Shown here: positions 37,284 to 45,802 of the stretch, in pieces
How positions within the stretch are numbered: the first letter of the stretch is position 1
How the letters are laid out: every line of letters begins with the position of its first letter
Origin: JADJVL01 sp046331545
GTDB lineage: Bacteria > Acidobacteriota > Holophagae > Holophagales > Holophagaceae
Direction: 5' to 3'
Assembly (NCBI GenBank): GCA_046331545.1
Contig: JAXLQR010000002.1
Coordinates: 3,348,001-3,412,000, forward strand
DNA length: 64,000 nucleotides
Made by a program: the position numbers and the translations under genes
The notes under the pieces: generated by a model
What the model saw: only the letters and a program-made list of their open reading frames with translations
What the model was told of the DNA's origin: nothing
The model's database searches: none

Positions 37284-38128
37284 GCCCCGGCCCCGGGCGG
37301 AGCGTCGGGCGGGAAGAGGGCGTAGAGGCCCCGGGCTCGGGCGGCCCGGGCCCGGGCCAGGTGCGGGTTCGCCTCGCGGCCCCCGCCCCGGCTCCCGATG
37401 GTCTTGTTGAGGTCGAGCACCACCAGTTCGCCGCCGTGGTAGAGGAAGTCGATCTTCCCGTAGTCCAGGCCCGCTTCCGCGCGCAGGGCCTCCACCCGCG
37501 GATCCACCGGCGCCGGGCCACTGAACACCTTCGAATCGGCCTTCACCACGGGGCTCTCCGAGGCCAGGCGCTGGCAGTCGCCCCAGTCCCCCAGGAAGGT
37601 GTAGGTGCGCACGTGGTAGAGGCCGTCCTCCAGCTCCGGCAGGAAGCGCTGCACCACGAAGTCCTCGGAGTCGAAGATCTCCGGCGGGACGTCGGCGAGG
37701 CGGTCGAGGACGCGGTAGTACAGGGGCGAGGCGAAGGGGGCCCGCGTGCCCTGGCCGTCCAGGCGGGGCAGGCCGCGCAGGGCCTCGGGCCAGCCGCCGT
37801 AGTTGCGGTCGGACTTCACGATGACCGGACCCGCCCAGGCATCGCCCCGCGCCAGCAGGTGGGGGCTGAAGGTGCGCTTCCGGATGGAGCGGACCCGCCC
37901 GTTCACCGCGGCCGGGTAGCGGGCGGCGAAGGCCAGGTAGGGCTCGGGGACGTCGCTCAGGTCCACGTGGACGAAGACCAGGTCCGCGGGCACGAACTCC
38001 TCCACCCCGAAGAGGCTCACCACCTCGTGGCCGTCGGACCGCCACACCGGCACCATGCGCGAGACCGAATAGAAGCCCTCCCGCTCCCGGTCGGATTCGT
38101 GGAAGAGGATGGCGATGCGGCGGCCCAT
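37271..38128 (-). CDS. ATP-grasp-like protein of unknown substrate
   Basis: 285 residues, no signal peptide. N-terminal Rossmann-like strand RRIAILFHESDREREGF. The central VIVKSDRNYGGWPEAL resembles the ATP-grasp lysine strand, and DFVVQRFLPELEDGLYHVRTYTFLG, then GKIDFLYHGGELVVLDLNKTIG, the metal-binding Asp/Asn segment. It could ligate a carboxylate to an amine or be a sugar-modifying relative. It ends in a Pro/Gly-rich tail and starts 4 bp upstream of the permease stop region, so the two may be cotranscribed. Confidence 0.65.
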   Translation of the reverse strand: MGRRIAILFHESDREREGFYSVSRMVPVWRSDGHEVVSLFGVEEFVPADLVFVHVDLSDVPEPYLAFAARYPAAVNGRVRSIRKRTFSPHLLARGDAWAGPVIVKSDRNYGGWPEALRGLPRLDGQGTRAPFASPLYYRVLDRLADVPPEIFDSEDFVVQRFLPELEDGLYHVRTYTFLGDWGDCQRLASESPVVKADSKVFSGPAPVDPRVEALRAEAGLDYGKIDFLYHGGELVVLDLNKTIGSRGGGREANPHLARARAARARGLYALFPPDAPPGAGAQPR

Positions 38129-38132
38129 GGTT

Positions 38133-39536
38133 TCAGGCTCCGGAGACGGCGGCCCCGGACGCTTCCCCGGCCCGGGCGCGGCGCCGGCCCAGGGCGTAGA
38201 AGGGCAGGCCGGCGAGGATGAGGCCGAGCCCCGCGGCGGAGCGCCACGGGCGGCGCACCACCGCGTGGACCGTGAGCAGCCCCGCGAGGGCCAGGAAGAG
38301 GGCGGGCAGGACGGGATAGCCCGGGACCCGCGCGGGCCGGGGCAGGTCCGGCTCCAGGCGGCGCAGCCGGAACAGGGCCACGGCCCCCAGGGCGAAGAAG
38401 GACCACTGGGTGAAGACGAAGAACGCGGTCAGCGATTCGAAGGAGCCCGTGAGCACGAGCAGGGTGGCGAAGGCCGTGGTGTAGAGCACGGCGCCGGCGG
38501 GCACGCGGGAGTCCGGGCGTACCCGGCCCAGGAAGGGGGGCAGGAGGCCGTCCCGGGCCATCGCGTAGGGCACGCGGGAGGTGCCCAGCAGGGAGGCGTT
38601 CAGGGAGCCCAGGGCGCTGAGGATCATCGCGGCGGTGAGCCACCCCGACGCGGAGCGGCCCGCCAGGCGTTCCAGCAGGTCCGCCACCGGATGGGGGGAC
38701 CGCGCCACCGCGCCGTGGCCCAGCACCGCGAGGCAGGCCAGGTTCACGAGGAGGAAGAGCCCCACCGTGAGCCCGAACCCGCCCAGCACGGCCCGGGGCA
38801 GGGTGCGCGCGGGCTCGGCCACCTCCGAGCCCACCAGGAGCAGGGTGTGCCAGCCGCTGTAGGCCCAGAGGGTGCCCGTCACGGCGGCGAGGAAGCCCGG
38901 GGCGTGGAAGCCCGCCCCCGGCGCCTCCGCCGGCAGGGCGGCCCGGGCGGCGGGGCCGAGGAACAGGGCGAGGCCCACCACCGCGGCCAGGGCCCCGACC
39001 TTGAGGGCGCTGAGCAGCACCTGCAGCCAGCCCACCTTCCGCACCGGCAGCAGGTTCAGCGCCCCGAAACCCAGCACCAGGGTCGCCGCCAGGAGCTGTC
39101 CCCGGCTCAGGCGCAGGGCTCCCGCGGCCAGGACCGGCGCGTCCAGGCCGGGCAGGAAGTAGGTCGCGAAGCGGGCGATCCCCGCGGCGAAGGCGGAGGC
39201 CGAGGCGGGGCCCTGCACCACGGCTCCCTTCCAGCCGTAGAGGAAGCCCAGGGCGGGATGCAGGCCGCGCCTGAAGTACGCGTAGTCGGCGCCGGCCTCG
39301 GGCATCGCCGTCGCGAGCTCCAGGTAGACCAGGGCGCCCAGCAGGGAGAGCAGGCCGCCGGCGGCCCAGGCGGCGAGGGCCCAGGCCGCGCTGCCGGCCT
39401 GCTGGGCCGTCTCGGCGGGCTTCAGGTAGATGCCCGTGCCGATCATGGTGCCGACCACGAGGGCGGTGGCCGGTGCCAGGCCCAGGCAGCGGGCCAGGGC
39501 GCCGGGCCGGCCCTCCCTCGTCACGGCGGTGTCCAT
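38133..39536 (-). CDS. APC-family amino acid permease
   Basis: 467 residues with about 12 transmembrane helices. The family start GLAPATALVVGTMIGTGIYLKPAE includes the glycine-rich substrate loop, followed by GGLLSLLGALVYLELATAMPEAGADYAYF. It is an inner-membrane amino-acid transporter; the substrate cannot be read. It is divergent from the polyprenyl synthase, 101 bp apart. Confidence 0.9.
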   Translation of the reverse strand: MDTAVTREGRPGALARCLGLAPATALVVGTMIGTGIYLKPAETAQQAGSAAWALAAWAAGGLLSLLGALVYLELATAMPEAGADYAYFRRGLHPALGFLYGWKGAVVQGPASASAFAAGIARFATYFLPGLDAPVLAAGALRLSRGQLLAATLVLGFGALNLLPVRKVGWLQVLLSALKVGALAAVVGLALFLGPAARAALPAEAPGAGFHAPGFLAAVTGTLWAYSGWHTLLLVGSEVAEPARTLPRAVLGGFGLTVGLFLLVNLACLAVLGHGAVARSPHPVADLLERLAGRSASGWLTAAMILSALGSLNASLLGTSRVPYAMARDGLLPPFLGRVRPDSRVPAGAVLYTTAFATLLVLTGSFESLTAFFVFTQWSFFALGAVALFRLRRLEPDLPRPARVPGYPVLPALFLALAGLLTVHAVVRRPWRSAAGLGLILAGLPFYALGRRRARAGEASGAAVSGA

Positions 39537-39637
39537 GCCCCCAGGAATCCCATGGATCGCGCCCGATGGGAATGGGCCCGCGCGGGGCCCCGCCGCCGAC
39601 CCGTGTACCCTGGAGAGCCCGAGCCCCGGCCCCGCCC

Positions 39638-40645
39638 ATGTCCCGCCTCGACTTCAGCCGCTTCTTCCTGCCCATCGCCCCCCAGCTCCAGGGGGTCGAG
39701 GCGGAGCTCCAACGGGTGCTCGGCAGCGACGTGCCGGTGGTGGAGAAGCTGGGCGCCCACGTGCGGGCGGGGCAGGGCAAGCGCCTCCGCCCGGCCCTGG
39801 TGCTGCTCTCGGCGCGCTTCTGCGCCGGGGGCTCCGCGCCACCGGCGGACCTGGACGTCCGCTTCGGCGCGATCTTCGAGATGATCCACACCGCGACGCT
39901 CGTGCACGACGACGTGATCGACCACGCGCGGCTGCGCCGGGGCAGGCCCACCCTCAACGCCCTGTGGGGCAACACCCTCACGGTGCTCTTCGGCGACCTC
40001 CTCTACATCCACGCCATGTCCAGCGCCATCCAGGGCCGGAACTGGCGGCTGATGGAGATCCTGGCGGAGGTCACCACCCGGATGATCGAGGGGGAGCTGA
40101 TCCAGAACGACGTCCTCTACCGCCTGGACACCAGCCGGAAGGACTACTTCGACATCCAGGAGCGGAAGACCGCCCTCCTCTTCGGGGGCTGCACCGAGTC
40201 CGGCGCGGTGATGTCGGGCCTGGGACCGGAGGCCTGCGGGGCCATGCGGACCTTCGGGCTCGAAGTGGGCCGGGCCTTCCAGCTCGTGGACGACCTGCTG
40301 GACTACACCGCCACCTCGGACCAGCTCGGCAAGCCCGCCTTCAGCGACCTGCGGGAGGGCAAGCTCACCCTGCCCATGCTCACCCTGCTGGAGAAGGCCT
40401 CCGGGGAGGCGGTTCCGCTGGTGGAGCGCGTGTGGTCCAACGGCGAGGAGCATCCCGTGGAACCCGAGGTCGAGGCCGCGCTCCGGGGCCTCCTGGCGGG
40501 CCACGGCGCGCTGGCGGAGACCCGGGAGCTCGCCGCCCGGGCCTCCACCGCCGCACGGCGCGCCATCGAGTCCCTGGACGGCGATCCGGTCACCAAGTCC
40601 CTCCTGCTCGAGATCCCCAACGCCCTGCTGTCCCGAAGCCAGTAG
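39638..40645 (+). CDS. Polyprenyl diphosphate synthase
   Basis: 335 residues. First aspartate-rich motif DDVID (91-95) with the upstream GKRLRPALVLLSA, and second motif QLVDDLLDYTAT near residue 218. Chain-length residues (FEMIHTATL before the first motif) suit long products such as octaprenyl or nonaprenyl diphosphate for quinone side chains. Start ATG 39638 is chosen over a longer frame without a ribosome site. Confidence 0.93.
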   Translation: MSRLDFSRFFLPIAPQLQGVEAELQRVLGSDVPVVEKLGAHVRAGQGKRLRPALVLLSARFCAGGSAPPADLDVRFGAIFEMIHTATLVHDDVIDHARLRRGRPTLNALWGNTLTVLFGDLLYIHAMSSAIQGRNWRLMEILAEVTTRMIEGELIQNDVLYRLDTSRKDYFDIQERKTALLFGGCTESGAVMSGLGPEACGAMRTFGLEVGRAFQLVDDLLDYTATSDQLGKPAFSDLREGKLTLPMLTLLEKASGEAVPLVERVWSNGEEHPVEPEVEAALRGLLAGHGALAETRELAARASTAARRAIESLDGDPVTKSLLLEIPNALLSRSQ

Positions 40646-40659
40646 GGCGCGGAGGCCCC

Positions 40660-41346
40660 ATGCTCTACGCGCCCCTCGACGACCTTCCGCCCCTCGGCGT
40701 CCGGGGGGTCCTGGACGCCCTGCGGGAGCTGCGCCGCCGCCATGGGGCCCAGGGCACGCCCTGGGCCACCCTGGTGCTGCGCAGCGGGCACGAGATCCGG
40801 GGCCGGGTCATCGAGGTGGGCGAGGCGGACGGGGAGCCCATGGCGGTGCTGCAGCTCCCGGACGTGGGCCATGAGGCCAGCCGCGACGCGGCCTACGTGC
40901 GGGTGGCGGAGCTCGCCGCGGTGCTGGTGGAGGAGGCGAAGGCGCTGCTGCCGGTCCCGGACGCCGAGGCCCGGCAGGCCCGGGAGGAGGCCGCCGCGAG
41001 CCTGATGCAGCTCTCGGACAAGGCCGCGGAGTTCGGCCGCCGCATGAGCGCCGCGGTGGGCAAGGAGATCCCGTGCCGCCTCGACGCCGAGGGCCAGACC
41101 ATGAGCCCGGCCCTGCTGAAGGCCATGGCCCAGGCCATCGAGGACACGTCCGCGGTGCTGGTGCAGCTGGCCAAGGACCGGTTCTCCCGCTCCGTGGTCC
41201 AGCGCAGCCTCCGGGAGGTCCACATCACCCTCGCGGGCCGGGTGGACGCGACGCTGGAGGAGGGCGTCCTGCGGGTCGCGGGCCTCAGGGAGGCCAGCCC
41301 GCACCAGCGCCGCGCCATCATCGAGGCCATCCGGAAGGCGATGTAG
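40660..41346 (+). CDS. Conserved hypothetical protein
   Basis: 228 residues, cytosolic, 14 bp after the polyprenyl synthase. The N-terminal third has an SH3/Sm-like strand pattern (WATLVLRSGHEIRGRVIEVGE, MAVLQLPDVG). Then comes an Ala/Glu-rich helical region, and a C-terminal part containing SPALLKAMAQAIEDTSAVLVQLAKDRF. No family recognised. It ends near the convergent M48 gene. Confidence 0.7.
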   Translation: MLYAPLDDLPPLGVRGVLDALRELRRRHGAQGTPWATLVLRSGHEIRGRVIEVGEADGEPMAVLQLPDVGHEASRDAAYVRVAELAAVLVEEAKALLPVPDAEARQAREEAAASLMQLSDKAAEFGRRMSAAVGKEIPCRLDAEGQTMSPALLKAMAQAIEDTSAVLVQLAKDRFSRSVVQRSLREVHITLAGRVDATLEEGVLRVAGLREASPHQRRAIIEAIRKAM

Positions 41347-41376
41347 GCCTCCGGTCCCCGGTGCCGGGACCCCGCG

Positions 41377-42201
41377 CTACCGCACCGGCAGGGGCCGGGC
41401 GCCGAGGGTCGCGGCGGCGGGCACGCCCTTGGGGAAGCGGCCGGCGATGAGCCCGCGGATCCGCTCCTCCCGGTTGCCGGGGTCGGGGTGGGTGCTGAGC
41501 CATTCGAGCTGGCGCTGGCCGCCGAGCTTCCTGAGCACCGCCATGACGCCCTCCATGGCCCTCGGGTCGTAGCCCGCCTCCGCCATGAAGCGCACCCCGA
41601 GGGAGTCGGACTCCAGCTCGTCCTCCCGCCCGTACTTCAGCGTGAGGAGCTGCGCGCCCACCGCCGCCACGCTCACGGCGCGATTGGGCTGGTCGGGCTT
41701 CTCCTTGTCGGTGGTCAGGATGGCCAGGATGGCGAGCCCCACGTTGGCCGCCTGGGCCTTCGCCAGGTGCTGGGAGGCGTGGCGGGCGACGACGTGGCCC
41801 ACCTCGTGGCCGAGGACGCCCGCCAGCTGGGCCTCGTTGTCCAGCTTGTCCAGGAGGCCGCGGGTGATGAAGACCTGCCCGCCGGGCAGGGCCATGGCGT
41901 TCACGGTCTTCGGGTCCGCCAGCACGCGGAACTCGAAGGGGTAGCCGCTGGCGGCGGCGCCGCTCCGGGCCACCACCTTCCGGCCCACCTCGGCGACGAA
42001 GGCCTGGGCCCGGGGCGAAGGGTCGAGGCCGCCCAGCTGCTTGATGACCTCCGGCGCCGACTCCCGGCCGACCTTCACCTCCTCCGCGGGCGTCATCGCC
42101 ACGAACTGCTTGCGGCCGGTGACCTGGTTCTGGGACTGGACCTCCTGGCAGCCGAGGAGGGCGAGGAGGCCGGCGAGGGCGAGGCAGGCTGGAACCTTCA
42201 T
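41377..42201 (-). CDS. M48-family metallopeptidase lipoprotein
   Basis: 274 residues. Lipobox LALLGCQEV (Cys18) follows ATG 42201 with GGAGG; the frame runs further upstream without support. Zinc motif HEVGHVVARH (HExxH) and the third ligand region EDELESDSLGVRFMAEAGYDP are intact, with ALPGGQVFITRGLLDKL before. It is a periplasmic, membrane-anchored peptidase of the BepA/YggG type, probably in protein quality control. Divergent from hutU. Confidence 0.93.
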   Translation of the reverse strand: MKVPACLALAGLLALLGCQEVQSQNQVTGRKQFVAMTPAEEVKVGRESAPEVIKQLGGLDPSPRAQAFVAEVGRKVVARSGAAASGYPFEFRVLADPKTVNAMALPGGQVFITRGLLDKLDNEAQLAGVLGHEVGHVVARHASQHLAKAQAANVGLAILAILTTDKEKPDQPNRAVSVAAVGAQLLTLKYGREDELESDSLGVRFMAEAGYDPRAMEGVMAVLRKLGGQRQLEWLSTHPDPGNREERIRGLIAGRFPKGVPAAATLGARPLPVR

Positions 42202-42295
42202 GGGTCCTCCGGGAGGGGAAGGATAGCGCCGCCGGGGCGGCGTTTGGGACGGGTCGCGTCCCGTGGGAAAATGCCGGGTTCCGCCGGAGCCCCCC

Positions 42296-43957
42296 ATGAC
42301 CCTCGACACCGCCGCCCCCGTGATCCGCGCGCCCCACGGGACGCACCTCCACTGCAGGGGCTGGGTGCAGGAGGCGGCGCTGCGCATGCTGATGAACAAC
42401 CTGGACCCCGACGTCGCGGAGCGGCCCGAGGACCTGGTGGTCTACGGCGGCCTGGGCAAGGCGGCGCGGAACTGGGACTGCTTCAACGCCATCGTGAAGG
42501 AGCTGAAGCACCTGGGCGACGACGAGACCCTGCTCATCCAGAGCGGCAAGCCCGTGGGCGTCGTGCGGACACACGCCGACGCGCCACGCGTGCTCATCGC
42601 CAACTCCAACCTCGTGCCGAAGTGGGCGACCTGGGAGACCTTCCGCGAGCTCGACCGCAAGGGCCTGATGATGTACGGCCAGATGACCGCCGGGAGCTGG
42701 ATCTACATCGGCTCCCAGGGCATCGTCCAGGGCACCTACGAGACCTTCGCCGAGGCGGCGCGCCAGCACTTCAACGGGAGCCTCGCCGGCACCTGGACCC
42801 TCACCGCCGGCCTCGGCGGGATGGGCGGCGCCCAGCCCCTCGCCGTGACCATGAACGACGGCGTCTGCCTCGCGGTGGAGGTGGACCGCACCCGCATCGA
42901 GAAGCGCCTCCAGACCCGCTACCTGGACGAGTGGACCGACAACCTGGACACGGCCCTGCAGATGGTGGACACCTACGTGCAGGCCCGGGAGCCCCGCGGC
43001 ATCGGCCTGCTGGGCAACGCCGCCGAGGTCCTGCCCGAGCTCATGCGCCGGGGCGCCAAGCCCCACCTCGTCACGGACCAGACCTCCGCCCACGACGAGT
43101 ACAACGGCTACATCCCCGCCGGGCTCAGCCTCGAGGCCGCCGCGGACCTGCGCAGGAACGCCCCCGACGACTACGTCCGCCGCGCCCTGGACAGCATGCG
43201 GATCCACGTGGAGACCATGCTGAAGTTCCAGGCCCGGGGCTCCGTGGTCTTCGACTACGGCAACAACATCCGCGCCCAGGCCCAGCGCGCGGGTTGCCCC
43301 GACGCCTTCGGCTTCCCCGGCTTCGTGCCCGCCTTCATCCGCCCGCTCTTCTGCAAGGGCATCGGCCCCTTCCGCTGGGCGGCCCTGTCCGGCGACCCCG
43401 GGGACATCGCCGTGACGGACGCGGCGATGATGGAGCTCTTCCCGGAGAACGAGGGCATGATCCGCTGGCTGCGGGCCGCGAGCGAGAAGATCGCCTTCCA
43501 GGGCCTGCCGGCGCGCATCTGCTGGATCGGCGCCGGCGAGCGCCACGAGGCAGGCCTGAAGTTCAACGAGCTCGTGAAGTCCGGGAAGGTGAAGGCGCCC
43601 ATCGTCATCGGCCGGGACCACCTGGACAGCGGCAGCGTGGCCAGCCCGAACCGCGAGACCGAGGCCATGAAGGACGGCAGCGACGCCGTGAGCGACTGGC
43701 CCCTGCTGAACGCCATGGCCGCGGCGGCGGGCGGCGCCTCCTGGGTGAGCCTCCACCACGGTGGCGGCGTCGGCATGGGCTACAGCCAGCACAGCGGCGT
43801 GGTCATCGTCGCCGACGGCACCGAGCGCGCCGCGCGCTGCCTCGCGCGGGTGCTCTGGAACGACCCGGCCCTGGGCGTCTTCCGTCACGCCGACGCGGGC
43901 TACGCCGAGGCCAGGGCCCACGCGGAGGCGATCGGCCTCCACGTGCCCATGGGCTGA
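42296..43957 (+). CDS. hutU: Urocanate hydratase
   Basis: 553 residues, the normal length. CRGWVQEAALRMLMNNLD, YGGLGKAARNWDCFNAI, GKPVGVVRTH and QGTYETFAEAARQHF are strongly conserved, with the NAD-binding and catalytic GLPARICWIG and GSVASPNRETEAM. It converts urocanate to imidazolonepropionate in histidine breakdown. The other hut genes are not in this window. ATG 42296 has GGAG upstream. Confidence 0.96.
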   Translation: MTLDTAAPVIRAPHGTHLHCRGWVQEAALRMLMNNLDPDVAERPEDLVVYGGLGKAARNWDCFNAIVKELKHLGDDETLLIQSGKPVGVVRTHADAPRVLIANSNLVPKWATWETFRELDRKGLMMYGQMTAGSWIYIGSQGIVQGTYETFAEAARQHFNGSLAGTWTLTAGLGGMGGAQPLAVTMNDGVCLAVEVDRTRIEKRLQTRYLDEWTDNLDTALQMVDTYVQAREPRGIGLLGNAAEVLPELMRRGAKPHLVTDQTSAHDEYNGYIPAGLSLEAAADLRRNAPDDYVRRALDSMRIHVETMLKFQARGSVVFDYGNNIRAQAQRAGCPDAFGFPGFVPAFIRPLFCKGIGPFRWAALSGDPGDIAVTDAAMMELFPENEGMIRWLRAASEKIAFQGLPARICWIGAGERHEAGLKFNELVKSGKVKAPIVIGRDHLDSGSVASPNRETEAMKDGSDAVSDWPLLNAMAAAAGGASWVSLHHGGGVGMGYSQHSGVVIVADGTERAARCLARVLWNDPALGVFRHADAGYAEARAHAEAIGLHVPMG

Positions 43958-43976
43958 GGGCCGGGACCCCGCCGCC

Positions 43977-44594
43977 ATGCCCCTCCCCTCCACCGGCACC
44001 CACAGGGTCCTCGAGCTCGGGCTCGAGGACCTGAGGATCACGGAACTGCGGGGGCCCATGACCCGCCAGGTGCGCCACGAGGTGCTCCGGCAGGGCGGCG
44101 AGAAGGCCTGGCAGGCCCTGCTGGCCACGGTGTCCCCGGCCTGCCGGGAGTGCTTCTCCCGGCCCATCGGGCTCTACGAATGGATTCCCGCCCAGATGTC
44201 CAACGAGCTGAGCCTGGCCTATCTGGCCCACGGGGACGCGGACTTCATCCGGCGGCGCAGCGTGGATGCCGCCCGCGAGCAGATCACCATCCTCAACCGG
44301 TGGATGCTGCGCCTGATGACGCCGTCCTTCTTCCTGGAGAACGTGCCGAGGATCTTCGCCTTCTATTACCGCGGCGGCCGGGTCACGGTGGACGCGCTCA
44401 AGGACGGGCGGGCCGAGCTGAGCCTGTGGGCCATCGGCTTCTACCGGGGCTGGTATGAGCGGGGCCTCACCGCCTGGATGGAGTTCGCCCTGGGGCTGAC
44501 GGGGGCCCAGGAGATCCGGGTGGTCTACGCCGCGCCGGCGGGGGAGGGCCTGGAGGCCCACCGGCACCGGTACCTGATCCGCTGGAGCCCCTGA
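43977..44594 (+). CDS. Uncharacterised protein, first of a paralogous pair
   Basis: 205 residues, 19 bp after hutU. It aligns over its whole length with the next gene. Shared blocks are AWQALL..SPACR, RPIGLYEW, LNRWMLRLMTPSFFLENVPRIFAFY and LTGAQEIRVVY, with a closing HRYLIRW strand. This looks like a helix-rich ligand-binding fold of the kind seen in TIGR02265/DUF2378-like Myxococcus paralogues, a tentative similarity. No catalytic motif. Confidence 0.7.
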   Translation: MPLPSTGTHRVLELGLEDLRITELRGPMTRQVRHEVLRQGGEKAWQALLATVSPACRECFSRPIGLYEWIPAQMSNELSLAYLAHGDADFIRRRSVDAAREQITILNRWMLRLMTPSFFLENVPRIFAFYYRGGRVTVDALKDGRAELSLWAIGFYRGWYERGLTAWMEFALGLTGAQEIRVVYAAPAGEGLEAHRHRYLIRWSP

Positions 44595-44656
44595 CATCCG
44601 CGTGAATTTCCTGGCGGTCCCGGCTCCAGGGCCTACCTTCCTACCCGGAGTCCGCC

Positions 44657-45286
44657 GTGAACCTCGGGACCGCCCTCGCGCCTCCTCCCCCGGGATTGTC
44701 CCTGGAGGCGGTGCGGATGAAGCGGATCCGGGGGCCCAACGTGGGCCTGCCCCGGCGCTGGTTCCTGAAACGGGAAGGCGAGGCGGGGTGGCAGGCCTTC
44801 CTGGCGGGCCTCTCGCCGGCCTGCCGGCGGGCCTTCGCCCAGCCCGTCGGCATCTACGAGTGGGTGGACGCGGCCCTCTACACCGAGGTGAGCCGGGCCT
44901 TCGTCGCCCAGGCCGGGGACCACGACCCCTTCCGGGCCGGCGAGGTCGCCGCCCGGGAGGAGCTGACCACCCTCAACCGCTGGATCCTCCGGGTCTTGAG
45001 TCCCAGCTTCTTGGTCTCCAACATCCCCCGCATCTGGGGCTTCTACATGGACGGCGGGGCGGTGCACCTCGAGAGGCTGGAGACGGGGCACTGCCTGATG
45101 AGCGTCTATGCCGAGGGATTCGTGCCGGAGTTCTTCCATCCCGGCCTGAGCGGGTGGATCCACGCGGCCCTGAGCCTGACGGGGGCGGAGGGCCTCCGGC
45201 TTCGCTACACGCCGCCGGGCCCGGGCGCGGAGGGGCTGGACGCCTGCCGCCACCACTTCGAGATCGACTGGGACGCCGAACCCTGA
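44657..45286 (+). CDS. Uncharacterised protein, second of a paralogous pair
   Basis: 209 residues from GTG 44657 (GGAG upstream). It is a clear but diverged duplicate of the preceding gene: WQAFLAGLSPACRRAF, QPVGIYEWV, LNRWILRVLSPSFLVSNIPRIWGFY, LTGAEGLRLRY and HHFEIDW. The differing N terminus and ligand-side residues suggest divided roles. Function unknown. Confidence 0.7.
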   Translation: MNLGTALAPPPPGLSLEAVRMKRIRGPNVGLPRRWFLKREGEAGWQAFLAGLSPACRRAFAQPVGIYEWVDAALYTEVSRAFVAQAGDHDPFRAGEVAAREELTTLNRWILRVLSPSFLVSNIPRIWGFYMDGGAVHLERLETGHCLMSVYAEGFVPEFFHPGLSGWIHAALSLTGAEGLRLRYTPPGPGAEGLDACRHHFEIDWDAEP

Positions 45287-45306
45287 GCCGCCCGGTATCC
45301 TGGCCC

Positions 45307-45702
45307 ATGTCCCGACCCTGCCCCTGCTTCTCGAAGGCCACCCTGGACCGCTGCTGCGGCCCCTTCCTGGCCGGCAAGGCCTCCCCGGACACCGCCGAGC
45401 AGCTGATGCGCAGCCGCTTCAGCGCCTACGCCCTGGGAAAGGTGGACTACCTGATCGAGACGACTGCGCGCGCGGAGCGGGCGTCCCTGGATCGGGAGGA
45501 GCTGGCCGCCTACTGCCGCGGCATCCGGTGCGTGGGGCTGAAGATCCTGGGCGGGGAGCAGGGCGGGCCCTCCGACGAGCGCGGCACCGTGAAGTTCCAC
45601 GCCAGCCTCCAGGTGAACGGGAAGCGGCACCTCCACGTGGAGCTGAGCCGATTCGTCCGGGAGGACGGCCGCTGGCGCTACGTGGACGGCGACACGAACT
45701 AG
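45307..45702 (+). CDS. YchJ-family protein with SEC-C motif
   Basis: 131 residues. The zinc-binding start CPCFSKATLDRCCGPFL and TAEQLMRSRFSAYALGKVDYLIETT are diagnostic of UPF0225/YchJ. A nuclear-transport-factor-2-like sheet (VKFHASLQVNGKRHLHVELSRFVREDGRWRYVDG) follows. Function unknown. ATG 45307 lies 20 bp after the preceding stop. Confidence 0.9.
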   Translation: MSRPCPCFSKATLDRCCGPFLAGKASPDTAEQLMRSRFSAYALGKVDYLIETTARAERASLDREELAAYCRGIRCVGLKILGGEQGGPSDERGTVKFHASLQVNGKRHLHVELSRFVREDGRWRYVDGDTN

Positions 45703-45738
45703 CGGGGGACCGGGAGGCGGGTCCTCGGGAAGGCTCGG

Positions 45739-45785
45739 TTGACAATTGACTCTCGGTCATCAATATTGATGACCGAGAGTCAATT
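45739..45785 (+). promoter_or_regulatory. 42-bp perfect palindrome overlapping a TTGACA promoter, tetR operator
   Basis: Bases 45744-45785 are a perfect inverted repeat with 21-bp arms (each arm contains TTGACTCTCGGTCATC) centred on AATATT. The consensus -35 TTGACA (45739-45744) is 17 bp from AATATT (45762-45767), which could be the -10. The operator therefore sits on the promoter and ends just before the tetR start, implying autorepression. The low-GC sequence differs from its surroundings. Confidence 0.8.
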
Positions 45786-45802
45786 AAATGGGGGACCACA
45801 AT

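Noticed and set aside
36309..38045. Long minus-strand frame across the first palindrome locus and yajQ
   Set aside because: It includes low-complexity translations of the AAAATC tail and the antisense of yajQ; no known domain.
42202..42295. Hairpins between the M48 and hutU genes as a riboswitch
   Set aside because: Only short GC hairpins expected in such DNA; no known riboswitch core and no terminator T-run before hutU.
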